Shown here: positions 43,403-51,247 of the stretch, in pieces | Position numbering within the stretch: position 1 is the first letter of the stretch | Layout: every line of letters starts with the position of its first letter | Source: Nocardiopsis sp. YSL2 | GTDB lineage: Bacteria > Actinomycetota > Actinomycetes > Streptosporangiales > Streptosporangiaceae | Assembly: GCF_030555055.1 (NCBI RefSeq) | Contig: NZ_JAMOAO010000001.1 | Coordinates: 4,216,001-4,280,000, forward strand | Direction: 5' to 3' | Length of the DNA: 64,000 nt | Program-made: the position numbers and the translations under genes | Notes under the pieces: generated by a model | The model's input: the letters and a program-made list of their open reading frames with translations, nothing else | Databases searched by the model: none | What the model was told of the DNA's origin: nothing

Positions 43403-44242
43403 GTGAACGACTACGAGCAGACACTGATGAGGTTGGCTCCCCGGATCACCGATCGGGACCGGCGGATCCTGATCGGGCTGTGGGAGCACCGGGTGATGAC
43501 CACCGACCATTTGCACCGCATCTACTTCACCGCGGCCGGGCCGCGCCGGGCCCGCAGCCGGTTGTTGACCCTGTACCGGTACGGGGTCCTCAACCGTTTC
43601 CGCCGCCACGCCCATGATCGCAATGCCCCTGACCATTGGATCCTGTCCCCGACCGGGGCGGTGCTGGTCGCCTTGGCCCAGGACAAGGAGCCCGACGCTT
43701 TGAACTTCCGCTCCGACCGGGCCTTGGCGCTGGCTCACTCGCCCCGCCTGGACCACATCCTCGGCCTGGCCGAGACCCGCGCCGTCTTCCAGGAAAGCGC
43801 CTCGGAAGTCGACGCCCTTTTGGCGCACTGGGACGGAGAACGCGAGTGCGAGCGCAGGTGGGGGCGGCACATCCACCCCGACGCCTACATCCGCTGGGAG
43901 CACCAGGAGGTGTCCTTGGACGCGTTCGTGGAGTACGACACCGGCAGTGAGACCCTCACCCAGCTCAAGAACAAGATGCCCGGGTACGCGCGCCTGGCCA
44001 GGGCGAGCGAGTTGCCCTCGATCGTGCTGGTGCTGGTCCACTCCGACCAGCGCGAGGACAACGCGGCCCGCAAGCTCGCCGGGGACTTTACCGGCACGGT
44101 GGGGATCTACCTGACCACCCACCGCCGGCTGGCCGTCCACGGTGCTGCCGAGCCGATCTGGCGGCTGGCCAACGGCCGTGAACGGGTGGCGTTGGAAGAA
44201 ATCCCGGACACTTATCCGACGAAAGAGAAAGAGGACACCTGA
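43403..44242 (+). CDS. Replication-relaxation family protein
   Basis: A 279-residue protein of the replication-relaxation family found in actinomycete plasmids and integrative elements. The N-terminal winged helix is visible (RDRRILIGLWEHRVMTTDHLHRIYF), followed by ARSRLLTLYRYGVLNRF. The central region has LDHILGLAETRAVF and IHPDAYIRWEHQEVSLDAFVEYDTGSET, with a putative nuclease-like E/D cluster. It may initiate replication or relax the element DNA. GTG 43403 has GGAGG upstream. It is the only replication/transfer-type gene of the element that I can see. Confidence 0.78.
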   Translation: MNDYEQTLMRLAPRITDRDRRILIGLWEHRVMTTDHLHRIYFTAAGPRRARSRLLTLYRYGVLNRFRRHAHDRNAPDHWILSPTGAVLVALAQDKEPDALNFRSDRALALAHSPRLDHILGLAETRAVFQESASEVDALLAHWDGERECERRWGRHIHPDAYIRWEHQEVSLDAFVEYDTGSETLTQLKNKMPGYARLARASELPSIVLVLVHSDQREDNAARKLAGDFTGTVGIYLTTHRRLAVHGAAEPIWRLANGRERVALEEIPDTYPTKEKEDT

Positions 44243-44950
44243 GCCAGCGGAAGTGGTGAACTGACTGCTTCTGTGGGGTGCTGCTGGGAGGACTGTTCTG
44301 AACGCGGGTATACGCTGGGGCTTGTCATTCCTCAACGGTGTTCCTTCACGGGCTCGGGGGCCGTGGTGGGGGTGAACCCCTGGTCCGTTCGGTGGGCCTG
44401 TACCTGGTCCTGTAAGTCGTCCGGCGGGGTGCCCGCGTGGTGGTCCGGCCTTGGGTGGACCACCCCTGGCGGCAGTCACAGTGCAGGTCGTTCGGGCTTT
44501 TGGGTGGTCCACCGGCCGCCCCGGCTGTATACCCAGGTGGGTAGTCGTCTTCACGTAGGGCGGGCGGGGCCCGGGGTGTGCGGGGGCGTGAACGCCCCCG
44601 CACACCCTCCCGTGTGAGGCTTCCGTGATTCGTATCTGTCCTCCTTTCTAGTCCTTCCTGTTCATCACAGCCTTCCTTTTATTGATGTTCTTCTGTGGGT
44701 GTTCTGTGGAGGGATGCTGCAGTCAAGATCACGCAGCTAAGTGAGAGGGATCGCGCGCGCATTGTATTCTCGTGCGTCATTTTCTCGGTGGCCGTGGCTT
44801 GCTTCACGGTCTGCTGTGCGAGCGTTCACGGCGTTGCGTGGACGCCGCCTCGTTCTCGGATCAGATGTCGCATCGGTGGTGGGGCGGTCTTCATAAGGGT
44901 TCGTCAGGGGGAAGCGACGACGGATCCGGACGGATGGTGAAAGGGCGGAC
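44243..44950. other. Repeat-rich intergenic region, candidate origin or transfer site
   Basis: About 700 bp with no gene. It contains two copies of the palindrome GGTGG-w-CCACC (44454-44464 and 44503-44513) plus a half site GGTGGTCC (44439-44446), TACCCA-GG-TGGGTA (44530-44543) and the terminator at 44574-44607. A pyrimidine-rich strand occurs around 44630-44690. The last 200 bp are the upstream region of the whiB gene. Confidence 0.45.
44574..44607. terminator. Strong hairpin in the intergenic region
   Basis: Perfect 16-bp arms (44574-44589 and 44592-44607) with a 2-nt loop, very G/C-rich. It could end transcription from the replication-relaxation gene, although it is 330 bp from its stop, or act as a structural site. 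Confidence 0.6.
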
Positions 44951-45346
44951 ATGGGGGATGTGAATCGGCAGACGGCGCTGGTGGGCCACATGGCGGCTGG
45001 CACGCGGCAGCCGCGCCCCACGGGCGGGGGCGGTGTGTCGGGCGCGGACGGGCCGTCTGGTGGCCCCACACGGCCCGAGCCCCGGGGCGGGGGCTGGCAG
45101 GCCTACGCCGCGTGTTGGGGTAGGGACCCGGACCTGTGGTTTCCCGCGCAGGGCGGGTCGGTGCGCGCGGCCAAACGGGTGTGCCGGGTGTGCCCGGTGC
45201 AGCTCAACTGTCTGGCCGAGGCGATGAAGCGCGGCGAGGTGTACGGGGTGTGGGGCGGGGCCTCGGAGGACGAACGACGCCAGATCCGCACCGCTTCTCG
45301 GGACGAACGTGGGGGAGGTGTTCGTGGCGGAGGACGAGCGGCCTGA
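44951..45346 (+). CDS. WhiB family iron-sulfur regulator
   Basis: A 131-residue WhiB-like protein. The four cluster-binding cysteines are Cys55, Cys78, Cys81 and Cys87 (C...C-x2-C-x5-C), followed by the GVWGG turn and a basic C-terminus that binds DNA or the sigma factor. The first ~45 residues are a disordered Gly/Pro-rich extension. WhiB-like proteins are restricted to actinobacteria and their phages. Its end overlaps an excisionase-like gene, so it probably acts in control of the element's excision or transfer. Confidence 0.93.
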   Translation: MGDVNRQTALVGHMAAGTRQPRPTGGGGVSGADGPSGGPTRPEPRGGGWQAYAACWGRDPDLWFPAQGGSVRAAKRVCRVCPVQLNCLAEAMKRGEVYGVWGGASEDERRQIRTASRDERGGGVRGGGRAA

Positions 45347-45572
45347 CGGGGCGGTGCCGGAGCGGTTGTTGACGATTCCTGAGGCGGCGTGGGTGCTGGC
45401 GGTCCCGGAGTCGTGGTTGCGTGAGCGGGTCCGGTTGCGGCGAGTGCCGCATCGCAGGCTCGGCAAGCACGTGCGGTTCAGCGCTGGGGATCTGGAGAAG
45501 ATCGTGGAGCGGGCCGCTCAGCAGGTCGCCCCCATGCGGCGCTCCTTCAGCGGGTGGCCGCACACACGGTAG
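45324..45572 (+). CDS. Excisionase-like helix-turn-helix protein
   Basis: About 82 residues with a MerR/Xis-type winged helix: RLLTIPEAAWVLAVPESWLRERVRLRRVPHRRLGKHVRFSAGDLEKIV. Small proteins of this kind direct the recombinase toward excision. GTG 45324 is 6 nt after GGGGGAGG; GTG 45309 is an alternative. It overlaps the whiB gene by 23 nt and converges on the integrase gene, whose stop is 71 nt away on the other strand. Confidence 0.85.
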   Translation: MAEDERPDGAVPERLLTIPEAAWVLAVPESWLRERVRLRRVPHRRLGKHVRFSAGDLEKIVERAAQQVAPMRRSFSGWPHTR

Positions 45573-45642
45573 GGGGCAGGACACGATGAACCGGTGGGGC
45601 GGGTGTGTGCCCGCCCCACCGGCATGCCCAGGTTCAGTGGTG

Positions 45643-47004
45643 TTAGGAGATCAGGCGCAGGCGCTGTTCGCCGCCGGGGTCGGTGCGCGGGGCCGGGGGA
45701 GTGGGTGGGCCGTCGATGGCTTCGATCATGGTGTCGTCGATGTCGGTGACCAGGTGCCCGTAGCGGTCCATGGTCGTGGTGATCGAGGTGTGGCCCAGGC
45801 GGCGCTGGATCTTGAACACGTGCACGTCCTTCTCGATCAGCCAGGCCACGTGGGTGTGGCGCAGGTCGTGGATGCGCGGCTTCTTACCGAGCCCTCGGCG
45901 TTGGGCCTCCTTGACGCCGGGTGCCCACCTGCGCCCGTAGAAGGAGGAGTGCCGCCACCAGGACCCGCGGTCGGTGGTGAACACGAACTCCTCAGGGCCC
46001 TTGCCCTCCAACCGGGGGCGGAGAAGGTCGATGGTGCGCGGTGAGAGCGGGATGCGCCTGCGTGAGCTGCGGGTCTTGGGTGCGCCGAGTCGGAAGGTGT
46101 TGTCGGGGCAGCGTTTCCACGCCCGCCGCACGTCCAGGTGGCCCCGGGTGAGCGGTTGCCCGTCGGAGCCGATGGCGGCCGTGAGGGTGATGTCGCGGAC
46201 CTGCAGGGCGGTGAGTTCGCTGTAGCGCATTCCGGTGCGCACGAACACCTCGACCATGTCCCGTACGTCCTCGGCCATGGAGTCACGCAGCAGGGTGAAC
46301 TCCTCGCGGGTCAGGAAGCACATGTCGGCTTCGCCCTCGCCGTCGTCGACGCGGGGCAGGCGGGTGCGCGAGGCCGGGTTGGAGGGCCGCAGGGGCGGGT
46401 CCTCGCGTACGGCGGCCTCGCAGACGGTGAACAGCAGCCCGTGGAGGTTGTGGATGGACTTGGGCGCTAGGGGTTTGCGCAGCCAGCCCGGTTCCTTCTT
46501 GCGGCCCCGGCTGGGCGTGCTGGTCCTGTGTGGGGCCGTGGGGTCGGGGACTCCGGTGCGCAGGTGGTTGACCCAGGCGCGTACGTCCTTGGGTTTGAGC
46601 TGGGCGGGGTCGCGCAGGTTCACCTTCCCGAAGCGGGGGATCAGGTGGATGTCCAGGTCGCGGTGGTAGTCGGCGCGGGTGCGTTCGGCGATGCCGGTCA
46701 TGGAGTCGACGAGGTCGCGGGCGTAGTCGGCGAACAGGACCGGTTCGGCTTCGGGTTCGTCGTCCTCGTCGGTGGTGACCCAGCCGTGTCCGGGGACCCA
46801 CCCTTGTGCCCAGCCCTGGCGTCGTATCCAGTTCTCGGGCCATTGGTGGCCGGCGGCTTCGACGTGGAGTTTGAAGGTGTGGGCGTCGGCGTGGGTGTCG
46901 AAGGGTTCGGACTGGGGTGCCCCGGTGCGGGTGCCGCCGAGCCGCCATTTGACCCAGTAGCGGGTGCGCCCGTCGGCTAGTTTGCGCTGGTTGATGGTTG
47001 CCAT
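45643..47004 (-). CDS. int: Tyrosine recombinase (integrase)
   Basis: A 453-residue phage-type integrase. The N-terminus has an AP2-like arm-binding region (ATINQRKLADGRTRYWVKWRLGG) and a SAM-like core-binding domain near 110-200. The catalytic domain has the first Arg in VRTGMRYSELTALQ (about residue 256), HDLRHTHVAWL (about 376-386) with the second His/Arg, GHTSITTTMDRYGHLV with His and the Tyr nucleophile near residue 410. It lies next to the tRNA-His gene and boundary repeat, so it is the enzyme that inserted and can remove the element. Confidence 0.94.
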   Translation of the reverse strand: MATINQRKLADGRTRYWVKWRLGGTRTGAPQSEPFDTHADAHTFKLHVEAAGHQWPENWIRRQGWAQGWVPGHGWVTTDEDDEPEAEPVLFADYARDLVDSMTGIAERTRADYHRDLDIHLIPRFGKVNLRDPAQLKPKDVRAWVNHLRTGVPDPTAPHRTSTPSRGRKKEPGWLRKPLAPKSIHNLHGLLFTVCEAAVREDPPLRPSNPASRTRLPRVDDGEGEADMCFLTREEFTLLRDSMAEDVRDMVEVFVRTGMRYSELTALQVRDITLTAAIGSDGQPLTRGHLDVRRAWKRCPDNTFRLGAPKTRSSRRRIPLSPRTIDLLRPRLEGKGPEEFVFTTDRGSWWRHSSFYGRRWAPGVKEAQRRGLGKKPRIHDLRHTHVAWLIEKDVHVFKIQRRLGHTSITTTMDRYGHLVTDIDDTMIEAIDGPPTPPAPRTDPGGEQRLRLIS

Positions 47005-47156
47005 GCGTGGACCATCGCTTGGTTGTGGGCGGAAGCGAAGGGAATCGGCGAAGGTTCTCGACAGTCTTTTCGCAGGCCAGCAGGGGTGTCCGGCTCATCC
47101 GCATGTCGCCGCTGATGCCCCGGGATGCGGGGGTTCGGTGCCAAGCCGTTGCCGTT

Positions 47157-47340
47157 TCGTGCACCCGGGTGCACCCCCGCCCGTGAAGTGAGTGACGGGA
47201 TGGGTGGTGCACACTCACCGGGCGGGTCTTTGCCCCTGTGCACCCGCTGGTGCACCCCCGGCAACGCGAAAGCCCCTGACCGTTGCGCGTTTGCGCTGGT
47301 CAGGGGCTTAAGCTTGTGGGGTGAGTGACGGGACTTGAAC
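47157..47340. repeat. Right boundary repeat of the element
   Basis: The second copy of the 184-bp repeat; the first is 18920-19103. It contains the same palindrome GTGCACCCGGGTGCAC (47159-47174), GTGCAC (47207-47212), GTGCACC-CGCT-GGTGCAC (47238-47255), the terminator-like hairpin (47272-47281 with 47298-47307) and the last 24 nt of tRNA-His. Confidence 0.85.
47272..47307 (-). terminator. Terminator of tRNA-His
   Basis: Arms GCCCCTGACC and GGTCAGGGGC with a 16-nt loop, just downstream of the tRNA on the minus strand. The same hairpin occurs at 19035-19070 in the left repeat. Confidence 0.7.
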
Positions 47341-47393
47341 CCGCGACTTCTTGGACCACAACCAAGTGCTCTACCGGCTGAGCTACACCCACC
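47317..47393 (-). tRNA. tRNA-His (anticodon GTG)
   Basis: Folds as a complete cloverleaf on the minus strand: acceptor GTGGGTG pairs with CACTCAC, the D-arm is GCTCAGCCGGTAGAGC, the anticodon arm is CTTGG-TTGTGGT-CCAAG with GTG, and the T-arm is GCGGG-TTCAAGT-CCCGT. A G at -1 (position 47393) and the encoded CCA are present, as expected for tRNA-His. Its 3' 24 nt are the attachment site of the element. Confidence 0.95.
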
Positions 47394-47459
47394 ACGTGCG
47401 CCTGGCCTCGCGGCCCTGCGTACGTATGAAAGCTTAGCGGACTCGGAGGAGTGCTTCGA

Positions 47460-48110
47460 TCAGTTTTCGGGTCCGTCTGGTGTGGCGGCCTTCTCACGGG
47501 CCTCCCGGCCGGTGCCGCCGGCCACGACCTCGGCGGCGATCGCGCGGGCCGTGGTGGTGCTGGGACCGGGCTCGGCCACGAAGGCGGCGGCGCGGTAGTA
47601 GCGCAGCTCCTTGATGCTCTCCGTGATGTCGGCGAGGGCGCGGTGACCGCCGTTCTTGTCCGGGCTCGCGTAGTACACGCGCGGGTACCAGCGGCGCAGC
47701 AGCTCCTTGATCGAGGACACGTCGACCATCCGGTAGTGCAGGAAGGCGTCCAGGAGCTTCATGTCGCGCGCGATGAAGGTGCGGTCCGTGGCGATGGAGT
47801 TGCCGCACAGCGGAACCTTGCGGGGCTCGGTGACGTACTGGCGGATGTGCTCCAGGACCCGGTCCTCGGCCTCCTTGAGGGAGATGCCCTGGTCCAGTTC
47901 CTCCAACAGCCCCGAGGAGGTGTGCATGTCGCGGACGAAGTCGCCCATCTGGTCCAGCGCCGCCTGCGGCGGCTTGACCACGAGGTCGACACCCTCGTCG
48001 AGGATGTTGAGCTGATCGTCGGTGACCAGACAGGCCACTTCGATCAGCGCGTCGTTCTCGAGGTCGAGCCCCGTCATCTCGCAGTCGATCCACACCAGAC
48101 AGTCGTTCAT
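47460..48110 (-). CDS. orn: Oligoribonuclease
   Basis: A 216-residue DEDDh exonuclease that degrades 2-5-nt RNA to mononucleotides, including pGpG from c-di-GMP breakdown. Exo I is [10 protein letters not shown] (Asp9, Glu11), Exo II is [14 protein letters not shown] and Exo III HRALADI with the catalytic His and Asp. The C-terminus is ~30 residues longer than minimal orthologs and is disordered. I start at ATG 48110 because TAGGGT ends 7 nt before it, suggesting a leaderless mRNA; GTG 48119 is also in frame. The neighbourhood tRNA-His is typical for actinomycetes. Confidence 0.93.
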   Translation of the reverse strand: MNDCLVWIDCEMTGLDLENDALIEVACLVTDDQLNILDEGVDLVVKPPQAALDQMGDFVRDMHTSSGLLEELDQGISLKEAEDRVLEHIRQYVTEPRKVPLCGNSIATDRTFIARDMKLLDAFLHYRMVDVSSIKELLRRWYPRVYYASPDKNGGHRALADITESIKELRYYRAAAFVAEPGPSTTTARAIAAEVVAGGTGREAREKAATPDGPEN

Positions 48111-48198
48111 ACCGGTCACCCTAAGGCGTGCCGGGGAGTGCTGGGGATCGCCGAAGGGCGGCCGGACAGGGGGCCGACCGCCCCTCGGGTGGAGCGGA

Positions 48199-50220
48199 TC
48201 AGTTCCAGATGTACTGACCGGGATAGCCGACGGCGAGGATCTCGTACATCCAGTCGTAGACCCCCCAGATCTGCACGTAGGCCAGCGCCAGGATGACGGC
48301 CGTGATCAGGAACAGGGTGAAGCAGCCGCAGCCGCAGCCGCGCTTCTTCTTCCGGGGCGGCGGCTGCTGCGGGCGCGGGGCGGCGTGCGGCGGCTGGCCG
48401 CCCGGGCCCTGCCGGCCCCACTGCGGGCGCGGCGGCCCGCCGGGGGGACCGCCCATGGGGCCTCCGTGCGGGGGCCCTCCCGGAGGGCCGTTCCTGGCAC
48501 CGGGCGTGGGAGGGAAGCCGGGCGGTGGACCCTGCGGCGGTCGGCCCATCGGCTGGGGTGCCGGACCCTGCAGGTGGTGCGGCGGTGGGCCGGGGGGCAT
48601 GCCCGGGCCGCCGTGCTGCTGGGGCGGTGGATAGCCGCCGGGAGGCGGGTAACCGCCCGGGGGCGGGCGGTGCGGCTGGTGGTGTCCCTGCTGGGCGCCG
48701 GTCGGAGGCTGCGGTTGGCCGGGAGGCGGTCCCGGGGGTCGGAACCCGCCGTGTTGCGGCGGGGCGCCGGGAGGAGCACCGAACGCCGGCTGCGGTCCGG
48801 ACATGGGCTGGCCGGGCGCGCCCGGGTGCTGGTAGCCCTGCTGCGGCCCTGACGGGGGCTGCGGTCCGGGTGCGGGCTGCCCCGGGGGCGTCTGAGCCGG
48901 AGGCTGGGGCTGGTAGCCCTCCTGCGGCCCTGACGGCGGCTGATGGCCGGAGACCGGCTGGCCGGGCGAGGGCTGCCCGGGAGCGGGATGCTCGGGGGCC
49001 TGGCCCGGCCGAGCGGCGGCCTGCTGCTGGGGCTCGCCCGGCGCGCCGACGGGGCCGGGTGCCGGCTCGCCCTGTTCCTCGGCGCGCTTCTGAGCCTCCT
49101 CCCAGCGCTGCTTCGCCTCCTCCTCACGCTGCTTGGCCTCGGCCTCCAGGCGAACGCGCTCTTCCTCGCGCTGCTTGGCGGCCTCCTCCTCGGCCTTGAG
49201 CCGCTCCTCGCGGCGCTCCTCACTGAGGTCGGCCCACCCCTCCTTGAGCTGGCCGAGCAGACCCTTGAAGCCGCTCTTGCGCTGGCCGTCCTCGTCGGTC
49301 TCGGAACCGTCGGAGAACATCGGGTCGTCGGGGTTGAACACGGCGGTGCGGGGAGCCTCGTCCCCGCCGCCGGGGGGCAACACCGCGGTCCCGGGGCTGT
49401 CACCGATCTGGCCCGGATCGAAGACCGCCGTGCGGGGCGCGTCGGCGGTGCCGGGGTCGAACACGGCGGTGCGCGGAGTGTCGCCGATGGCTTCGCCGCC
49501 GAGGTCGGTGGTGGGCAGGTCGTCGTCGCCGTAGGCGGCGGTCGGCAGTTCGTCGTCCTGGTGGCCGTGGCCCTGCAGGTCGCCCGGGTCCACGCGCATC
49601 GTGGCGCCGACCCCGCCCATGTCGGCGGTGGGCTCCTCGTCCTCGGCCCCCTGTCCCCGGGCGGAGGGGCTGATGCGCATCGTGCCCGGTTCCTCGTCCA
49701 CAGGGGTGGGGGCGGGCGGCGAGGAGTTCTGCTGGGGCGAGGACGGGCCGATCCGCATGGTGCTGGGCTCGTCGTCGACGGGGAGGGGGGTCTGGGGGCG
49801 CTGGGCGTGGGCGGAGTCCTGCGACCAGGAGGGGCTGATGCGCATGGTGCTGGGCTCGTCGTCCAGGTGCGCGGGCGACGGCTCAGGGCTGGGTGGTGCC
49901 GAGGCCGTGTCCTGCGACCAGGAGGGGTTGATGCGCATGGTGCTGGGCTCGTCGTCCACGGGGGACGCCGGCGCGGGGGACGACGGGCCGAGGCGGACCG
50001 TGCCCGGCTCGTCCTCGTCCACCTCGGTCGTGGGCCCGTCCTGACCCTGTCCGCCCAGGTAGGCGGTGGCGGCTTCCTCGTCGTCGGCGCTCGCGGCGCC
50101 GCCCTGGAGCTCGCTCAGTGAACGGGTATGCCGCGTCCACTCGTCACCGTTCCACCATCTGAGCGTCTGCGCGTCGCCCTGCGGGTCCGCATACCAACCC
50201 GGCTCGATAGATCCACCCAT
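48199..50220 (-). CDS. Proline-rich DUF2510 membrane protein
   Basis: A 673-residue protein. The N-terminus (about 4-35) is DUF2510: [24 protein letters not shown]. Residues about 50-300 contain repeated short units, e.g. [21 protein letters not shown] (about five copies) and [14 protein letters not shown] (about four). A charged helical stretch rich in Glu/Lys/Arg (about 320-395) is followed by a long Pro/Gly/Gln-rich region and a Cys-rich [21 protein letters not shown] membrane helix near the C-terminus. DUF2510 proteins are membrane-associated in actinomycetes with unknown roles. Repeated Thr motifs look like phosphorylation targets, but this is a suggestion only. Confidence 0.8.
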   Translation of the reverse strand: MGGSIEPGWYADPQGDAQTLRWWNGDEWTRHTRSLSELQGGAASADDEEAATAYLGGQGQDGPTTEVDEDEPGTVRLGPSSPAPASPVDDEPSTMRINPSWSQDTASAPPSPEPSPAHLDDEPSTMRISPSWSQDSAHAQRPQTPLPVDDEPSTMRIGPSSPQQNSSPPAPTPVDEEPGTMRISPSARGQGAEDEEPTADMGGVGATMRVDPGDLQGHGHQDDELPTAAYGDDDLPTTDLGGEAIGDTPRTAVFDPGTADAPRTAVFDPGQIGDSPGTAVLPPGGGDEAPRTAVFNPDDPMFSDGSETDEDGQRKSGFKGLLGQLKEGWADLSEERREERLKAEEEAAKQREEERVRLEAEAKQREEEAKQRWEEAQKRAEEQGEPAPGPVGAPGEPQQQAAARPGQAPEHPAPGQPSPGQPVSGHQPPSGPQEGYQPQPPAQTPPGQPAPGPQPPSGPQQGYQHPGAPGQPMSGPQPAFGAPPGAPPQHGGFRPPGPPPGQPQPPTGAQQGHHQPHRPPPGGYPPPGGYPPPQQHGGPGMPPGPPPHHLQGPAPQPMGRPPQGPPPGFPPTPGARNGPPGGPPHGGPMGGPPGGPPRPQWGRQGPGGQPPHAAPRPQQPPPRKKKRGCGCGCFTLFLITAVILALAYVQIWGVYDWMYEILAVGYPGQYIWN

Positions 50221-50320
50221 GGGCGACAGACTAAGGGGTTTTCGAGCCGTGCTTGACCAGCGATCCCCCGAAACCTCGTGCTCCAGGTGTGCCGGGTGAA
50301 TTGCCTCGTGCGGTGCGCCT

Positions 50321-50986
50321 CTAGGCGATTGCCGACGGTTGACGCCCGTTCGGGGTGGTCACAGGCTCGAAAGCACTCTTGGCCTGGTCGGTGGCGGTGT
50401 CCCGTTCGACGCCGGGGTACGGGGCGAGCAGGCGGGCGGGCTCCACGTGGCCGGGTCCGGCCGCGTCGGAGCCGGGTACGTGGTCCTGGCCGAAGTGCCC
50501 GCCGCGGCTCCAGGCACGTGCTGACGCCTCGTCGGGGCTCCCCGGCTCCTCCGCCCCACCCGGGAGCGCGCCGTTCCAGCGCCGCGCCACCCCCCAGGAG
50601 TCCAACCAGGCCAGGACCGGGTCCAGGCCGTGCATCGGGCCGTCGGTGAAGGGTGCGTCCGGGCGGGCGACCACGGCGACCACCAGGCACACGCGCCCCT
50701 CCAGGCCGCGGTCGACGTGCCACTCGTCATGGTGGGTGCCGCCGAGGTCGATCCGGCCGCGCCGGGTAGCGGGCAGCAGCTGCACGATCTCACCGGTCAG
50801 CGGGTTCCAGACGAGATGGGTCTCCCGTTGCTGCGCCAGCAGCCGCCGGGCCTCCTGGCCGGCCGACCGGGCGGAGGGATCGGAGCCGGTCACGCTCCAC
50901 ACGGCACGCGGAGCGCCGCGTCCCGGCGGAGCCACCGCGGCCCGGCCCTGGATCCTCTCGGCGGCCGCCATCCACGCCTGCGCCAT
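50321..50986 (-). CDS. Hypothetical protein
   Basis: A 221-residue soluble protein without a recognised domain. It has RETHLVWNPLTGEIVQLLPATRRG and EWHVDRGLEGRVCLVVAVVARPDAP, a beta-rich middle, and an Ala/Gly-rich C-terminus. ATG 50986 has GAGGGA about 6 nt upstream; the longer frame from 51151 extends into non-coding DNA. It stands alone on the minus strand downstream of the VWA gene by about 260 nt. Confidence 0.6.
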   Translation of the reverse strand: MAQAWMAAAERIQGRAAVAPPGRGAPRAVWSVTGSDPSARSAGQEARRLLAQQRETHLVWNPLTGEIVQLLPATRRGRIDLGGTHHDEWHVDRGLEGRVCLVVAVVARPDAPFTDGPMHGLDPVLAWLDSWGVARRWNGALPGGAEEPGSPDEASARAWSRGGHFGQDHVPGSDAAGPGHVEPARLLAPYPGVERDTATDQAKSAFEPVTTPNGRQPSAIA

Positions 50987-51247
50987 CGCAGTTCCCTCAT
51001 CCCGTCGTCGGTATGGGCCCCGTGGGTCGAGGAGGAGCCCTTGGGTACGCTCCGTACTCCCTGCGTACGCCACCGGGCGCGAGAAGTCCATATCTCCGCG
51101 AGGGCGGGACAGGTTCTTGTCACCTCCGGGTCCGGCTCGCCGTGTGCGCACACGGCGCGGCCGTCACTCGGGCCCCAACGACGACGGCCTGGCCGTGGCG
51201 CGATGCCACGACCCGGCCGCTGCCGGCGGTCGGTGCCGCCGCGGGGG

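Larger units (their letters stand above)
19080..47340. mobile_element. Integrative element at tRNA-His, 28 kb
   Basis: Bounded by 24-nt identical copies of the tRNA-His 3' end (19080-19103 and 47317-47340) inside longer 184-bp repeats. At the right end an excisionase-like gene and a tyrosine recombinase gene lie next to the intact tRNA. It also carries a replication-relaxation protein and a WhiB protein. Cargo is an AAA-RloB pair, a type I restriction-modification operon and a nucleotide/sugar-type operon. No FtsK/TraB-like transfer ATPase is seen, so it is either mobilisable only or has lost transfer genes. Confidence 0.85.

Noticed and set aside
41867..44605. 912-residue minus-strand frame across the replication-relaxation region
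   Set aside because: Runs antisense to two supported genes and through hairpin-rich DNA; no family signal.
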